From NCBI GenBank assembly GCA_022710245.1, contig JAKLHH010000416.1, positions 1 through 6,800 on the forward strand: 6,800 bases of DNA, read 5' to 3'. The notes below the pieces were generated by a model. That model had not been told where the DNA came from. It was given only the letters and a program-made list of their open reading frames with translations, and made no database searches. The stretch's first letter is position 1. Every line of letters begins with the position of its first letter. This document shows, one piece after another, positions 5,281 through 6,800 of this stretch. This stretch comes from Myxococcota bacterium (GTDB taxonomy: Bacteria; Myxococcota; Polyangia; GCA-2747355; JAKLHH01). The position numbers and the translations under genes are program-made.

Positions 5281-5332
5281 TGGGCGGCGCCGCTCCCGGT
5301 TCATGCTACGTTAGGAACGCCGAGGAGGATAC

Positions 5333-6265
5333 ATGTCAGGTGCCTCGCCTCTCGCATTGACCGTCGCCCCGCTGTTCGCGCTGCTCCTCGCCTGGCCGGC
5401 CTGTGCCACGGGAGCGCCGGGCGCGCCAGCCGGCGCGTCCGACCCGGTCGCCTACAAGGGCTCGCTCCCCTCGCGGGCCGGCGAGCACTTCGAGATCAAG
5501 CTGACGGTCGGCGGCGAGGCGCGCACGCTGGCCGCCTACGTGCCGCCAGGCCTCAAGCGCGGCAGCCCGCTGCTCCTCGTCTTCGACGGCACCGACGGCA
5601 ACGCCTGGGGCGGCATCGTCGCCGCCAAGGCCGCGGCCCTGGCCGACGCCGAGAAGCTCGCGGTGGTCGGGCTGCAGGCTCGCGCCATGCCGAGCGGCGA
5701 CTGGGACAACCACACCGCCGGCCAGAAGTTCTTCGAGACGCACCCGAGCACCTCGCCGGAGACGAACCGCGACCTCCTCGCGGTGCGCGCCGCGATCGTC
5801 GCCGCGCAGAAGGCCTGGGGCTCGGACCCGCGCCGGGTCTATGCGCTGGGCTTCTCGAACGGCGCCTTCTTCGCCGCCTTCGCCGCCTTCGCCATGCCGA
5901 CGCGCATCGCCGCCTTCGCCGGCGCCGGCGGCGGCCTGGTCCGCTGCCCGGCCACGCGCGGCTGCACCTTCTACTCGACGAAGGCCGCGAGCTGCGCGGC
6001 GATGGCGAGGGAGCCGGGCTTCTGCCGCTGCGCCGGCCCGGAGAAGCCGGCGCCCGTGCCGAAGAGCGGGCGCAAGGTCCCGGGCTACCTCATCCACGCG
6101 CGCGACGACACCACCGTCTCGGCGTACTACGGCTGCAGCCTGGCGACGCGGATGCAGCAGCTGGGGCATCCGGTCTCGATGACCCTCGTCGGTGGCGGCC
6201 ACCTCTGGCCGGCCGACTTCGCGACCAAGGCCTGGTCGTTCCTCTCCAAGCACGCGGTGCCCTGA
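5333..6265 (+). CDS. Secreted alpha/beta hydrolase, PHB depolymerase / feruloyl esterase-like (CE1/LpqC type)
   Basis: A 310-residue esterase-type protein. AGGAGG (5323-5328) lies four bases before the ATG. Residues 5-22 are a hydrophobic export signal (LALTVAPLFALLLAW) without a basic N-terminal charge. WPAC at 21-24 only partly resembles a lipobox, so signal peptidase I cleavage near 26-36 is as likely as lipidation. The fold begins with YVPPGLKRGSPLLLVFDGTDGN (69-90). The nucleophile is Ser175 in GFSNGAFF (173-180), the acid probably Asp259 in HARDDTTVS (255-263), and the base His290 in GGGHLWP (287-293). This order and spacing are those of secreted PHB depolymerases, feruloyl and acetylxylan esterases, which cleave ester bonds outside the cytoplasm. 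Five cysteines at 205, 211, 221, 231 and 233, plus Cys268, lie between Ser and Asp and may form disulfides in a lid. The substrate cannot be named from sequence. It is divergent from the glycoside hydrolase and convergent with the PIG-L-like gene. Confidence 0.87.
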   Translation: MSGASPLALTVAPLFALLLAWPACATGAPGAPAGASDPVAYKGSLPSRAGEHFEIKLTVGGEARTLAAYVPPGLKRGSPLLLVFDGTDGNAWGGIVAAKAAALADAEKLAVVGLQARAMPSGDWDNHTAGQKFFETHPSTSPETNRDLLAVRAAIVAAQKAWGSDPRRVYALGFSNGAFFAAFAAFAMPTRIAAFAGAGGGLVRCPATRGCTFYSTKAASCAAMAREPGFCRCAGPEKPAPVPKSGRKVPGYLIHARDDTTVSAYYGCSLATRMQQLGHPVSMTLVGGGHLWPADFATKAWSFLSKHAVP

Positions 6266-6278
6266 ACTCTTCGGTCAG

Positions 6279-6800
6279 TCAGAAGGTGGTGTGTCCGCAG
6301 GAGCCGTAGAGCGGCGCGTCGTTGTCGCGGATCTGGGTGAGGCGGGTGAGGTGGTTCGGCGTGTAGTCCACGCCGGAGGCGACGATCTTCACGTACGGGC
6401 GGGAGCCCGAGGGGTAGTCGTACTTGCCGTCCTGCCAGGTCCAGGTGTCGTACTGGTTGTTCGGCATCCCGGGCCAGGGGAGCATCGCCTTCTGGTAGAG
6501 CTGTCGGACCGCGTTGACGGTCGTATGGGAGAAGCTCTTCCACACCACCTGCAGGCCGGGCAGCGTCTTGTCCTCGTTGCGGTAGTAGGTGGTGCTGCCG
6601 GGCGTCGTCGCGGGATCCAGGGTCTTGCGGTTGATGCGCGTCGTCGCCAGCATCCAGACGTCCTTGCCGTACTTGCGCGCGAGCTCCCGCACCACGGCGG
6701 CGACCATGCGGTGGTGCGCGTGCCCGTACTCGCCCCAGTGGTTGTGGCTGACGACGCGCCAGGTGGCCGGGGCCGCGATGTAGGGCTCGAGCCTGGCGAG
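6279..6800 (-). CDS. PIG-L/LmbE-like deacetylase, C-terminal part only
   Basis: The minus-strand frame is open from the right edge to a TGA at 6279-6281, giving 173 residues; the true start is outside the window, and the ATG at 6707 is internal. Near the visible N-terminus, VVSHNHWGEYGHAHHRMV (fragment residues 16-33) matches the second metal-site block of the PIG-L/LmbE family, usually written TH..GEYGHPDH. It is followed by the helix VVRELARKYGKDVWML, also typical. Known members are Zn-dependent hydrolases that remove N-acetyl groups from GlcNAc-containing molecules such as mycothiol or lipid precursors, and some glycans. The other metal motif (AHPDDE) should lie in the missing N-terminal half. 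The C-terminal portion is aromatic-rich (WTWQDGKYDYPSGSRPY) and ends GSCGHTTF. Usual lengths are 220-300, so about half is present. The Asp of GHPDH is replaced by His here. Only 13 bases separate its stop from that of the esterase. Family call is good, substrate unknown. Confidence 0.7.
   Translation of the reverse strand, partial: LARLEPYIAAPATWRVVSHNHWGEYGHAHHRMVAAVVRELARKYGKDVWMLATTRINRKTLDPATTPGSTTYYRNEDKTLPGLQVVWKSFSHTTVNAVRQLYQKAMLPWPGMPNNQYDTWTWQDGKYDYPSGSRPYVKIVASGVDYTPNHLTRLTQIRDNDAPLYGSCGHTTF

Larger units (their letters stand above)
5162..5332. promoter_or_regulatory. Divergent intergenic region with tandem duplication
   Basis: The region of 171 bases lies between the glycoside hydrolase and esterase start codons, so it must carry or transmit signals for both genes unless they are read from further away. 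It is mostly filled by the imperfect tandem duplication described under the two 29-nt repeats. On the plus strand TGC-TACGTT (5304-5312) resembles an extended -10 box before the esterase, but no matching -35 is visible. I found no convincing minus-strand promoter. Confidence 0.4.

Noticed and set aside
3404..5314. Plus-strand open frame of 636 codons antisense to the glycoside hydrolase gene
   Set aside because: It mirrors a gene with two catalytic motifs. Its product is a low-complexity Glu/Ala/Arg/Val mix with no domain, typical of antisense frames at very high GC.
5336..6253. Minus-strand frame of 305 codons antisense to the esterase
   Set aside because: Low-complexity Arg/Gly/Ala/Val product opposite a gene with a full catalytic triad.
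6266..6278. Terminator between the convergent esterase and PIG-L-like genes
   Set aside because: Only 13 bases separate the stops. CTTC/GAAG around them is a four-base stem with no T-run.

Overview
The window is very GC-rich bacterial DNA with strong purine-rich ribosome binding sites (AGGAGGTG-type), G/C-ending codons and long antisense open frames. Two secreted proteins and an oxygen-sensitive-type Fe-S enzyme pair fit a free-living Gram-negative with an anaerobic or facultative lifestyle. A myxobacterial relative such as Anaeromyxobacter is my best guess; this is inference from composition and gene content, not a match.

Layout. (1) 1-1997, minus strand: a two-gene operon of a double-cubane / 2-hydroxyacyl-CoA dehydratase-type large subunit followed, through a TGATG stop-start overlap, by its BadF/HgdC-type ATP-dependent activator, which runs off the left edge. 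(2) 1998-2343: an intergenic stretch of about 350 bases with several perfect inverted repeats, one of them directly against the dehydratase ribosome binding site. (3) 2344-3199, plus strand: an unrecognised 127-residue acidic protein, then a small BamE/SmpA-like lipoprotein whose full signal peptide is reached only from a CTG start codon. A 13-bp perfect inverted repeat flanks its lipobox cysteine. (4) 3260-5161, minus strand: a 633-residue cytoplasmic clan GH-A glycoside hydrolase. (5) 5162-5332: a divergent intergenic region carrying a tandem duplication around an exact 29-nt hairpin-forming repeat. (6) 5333-6265, plus strand: a secreted alpha/beta hydrolase of the PHB-depolymerase/feruloyl-esterase type. 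(7) 6279-6800, minus strand: the C-terminal part of a PIG-L/LmbE-like deacetylase, convergent with the esterase and cut by the right edge.

How the genes relate. The first two genes form one functional unit: the activator hydrolyses ATP to inject low-potential electrons into the double-cubane-type partner. The glycoside hydrolase, esterase and PIG-L protein all belong to carbohydrate-active families and sit side by side, but they lie on alternating strands and are not one operon, so a shared pathway is only a suggestion. The two small plus-strand genes have no evident link to their neighbours. The least ordinary items are the single-subunit double-cubane pair with its structured leader, the CTG-started lipoprotein with two RNA-hairpin candidates, the 29-nt tandem repeat, and the cysteine-rich insert of the esterase. 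I see no mobile element, CRISPR array, tRNA or rRNA.
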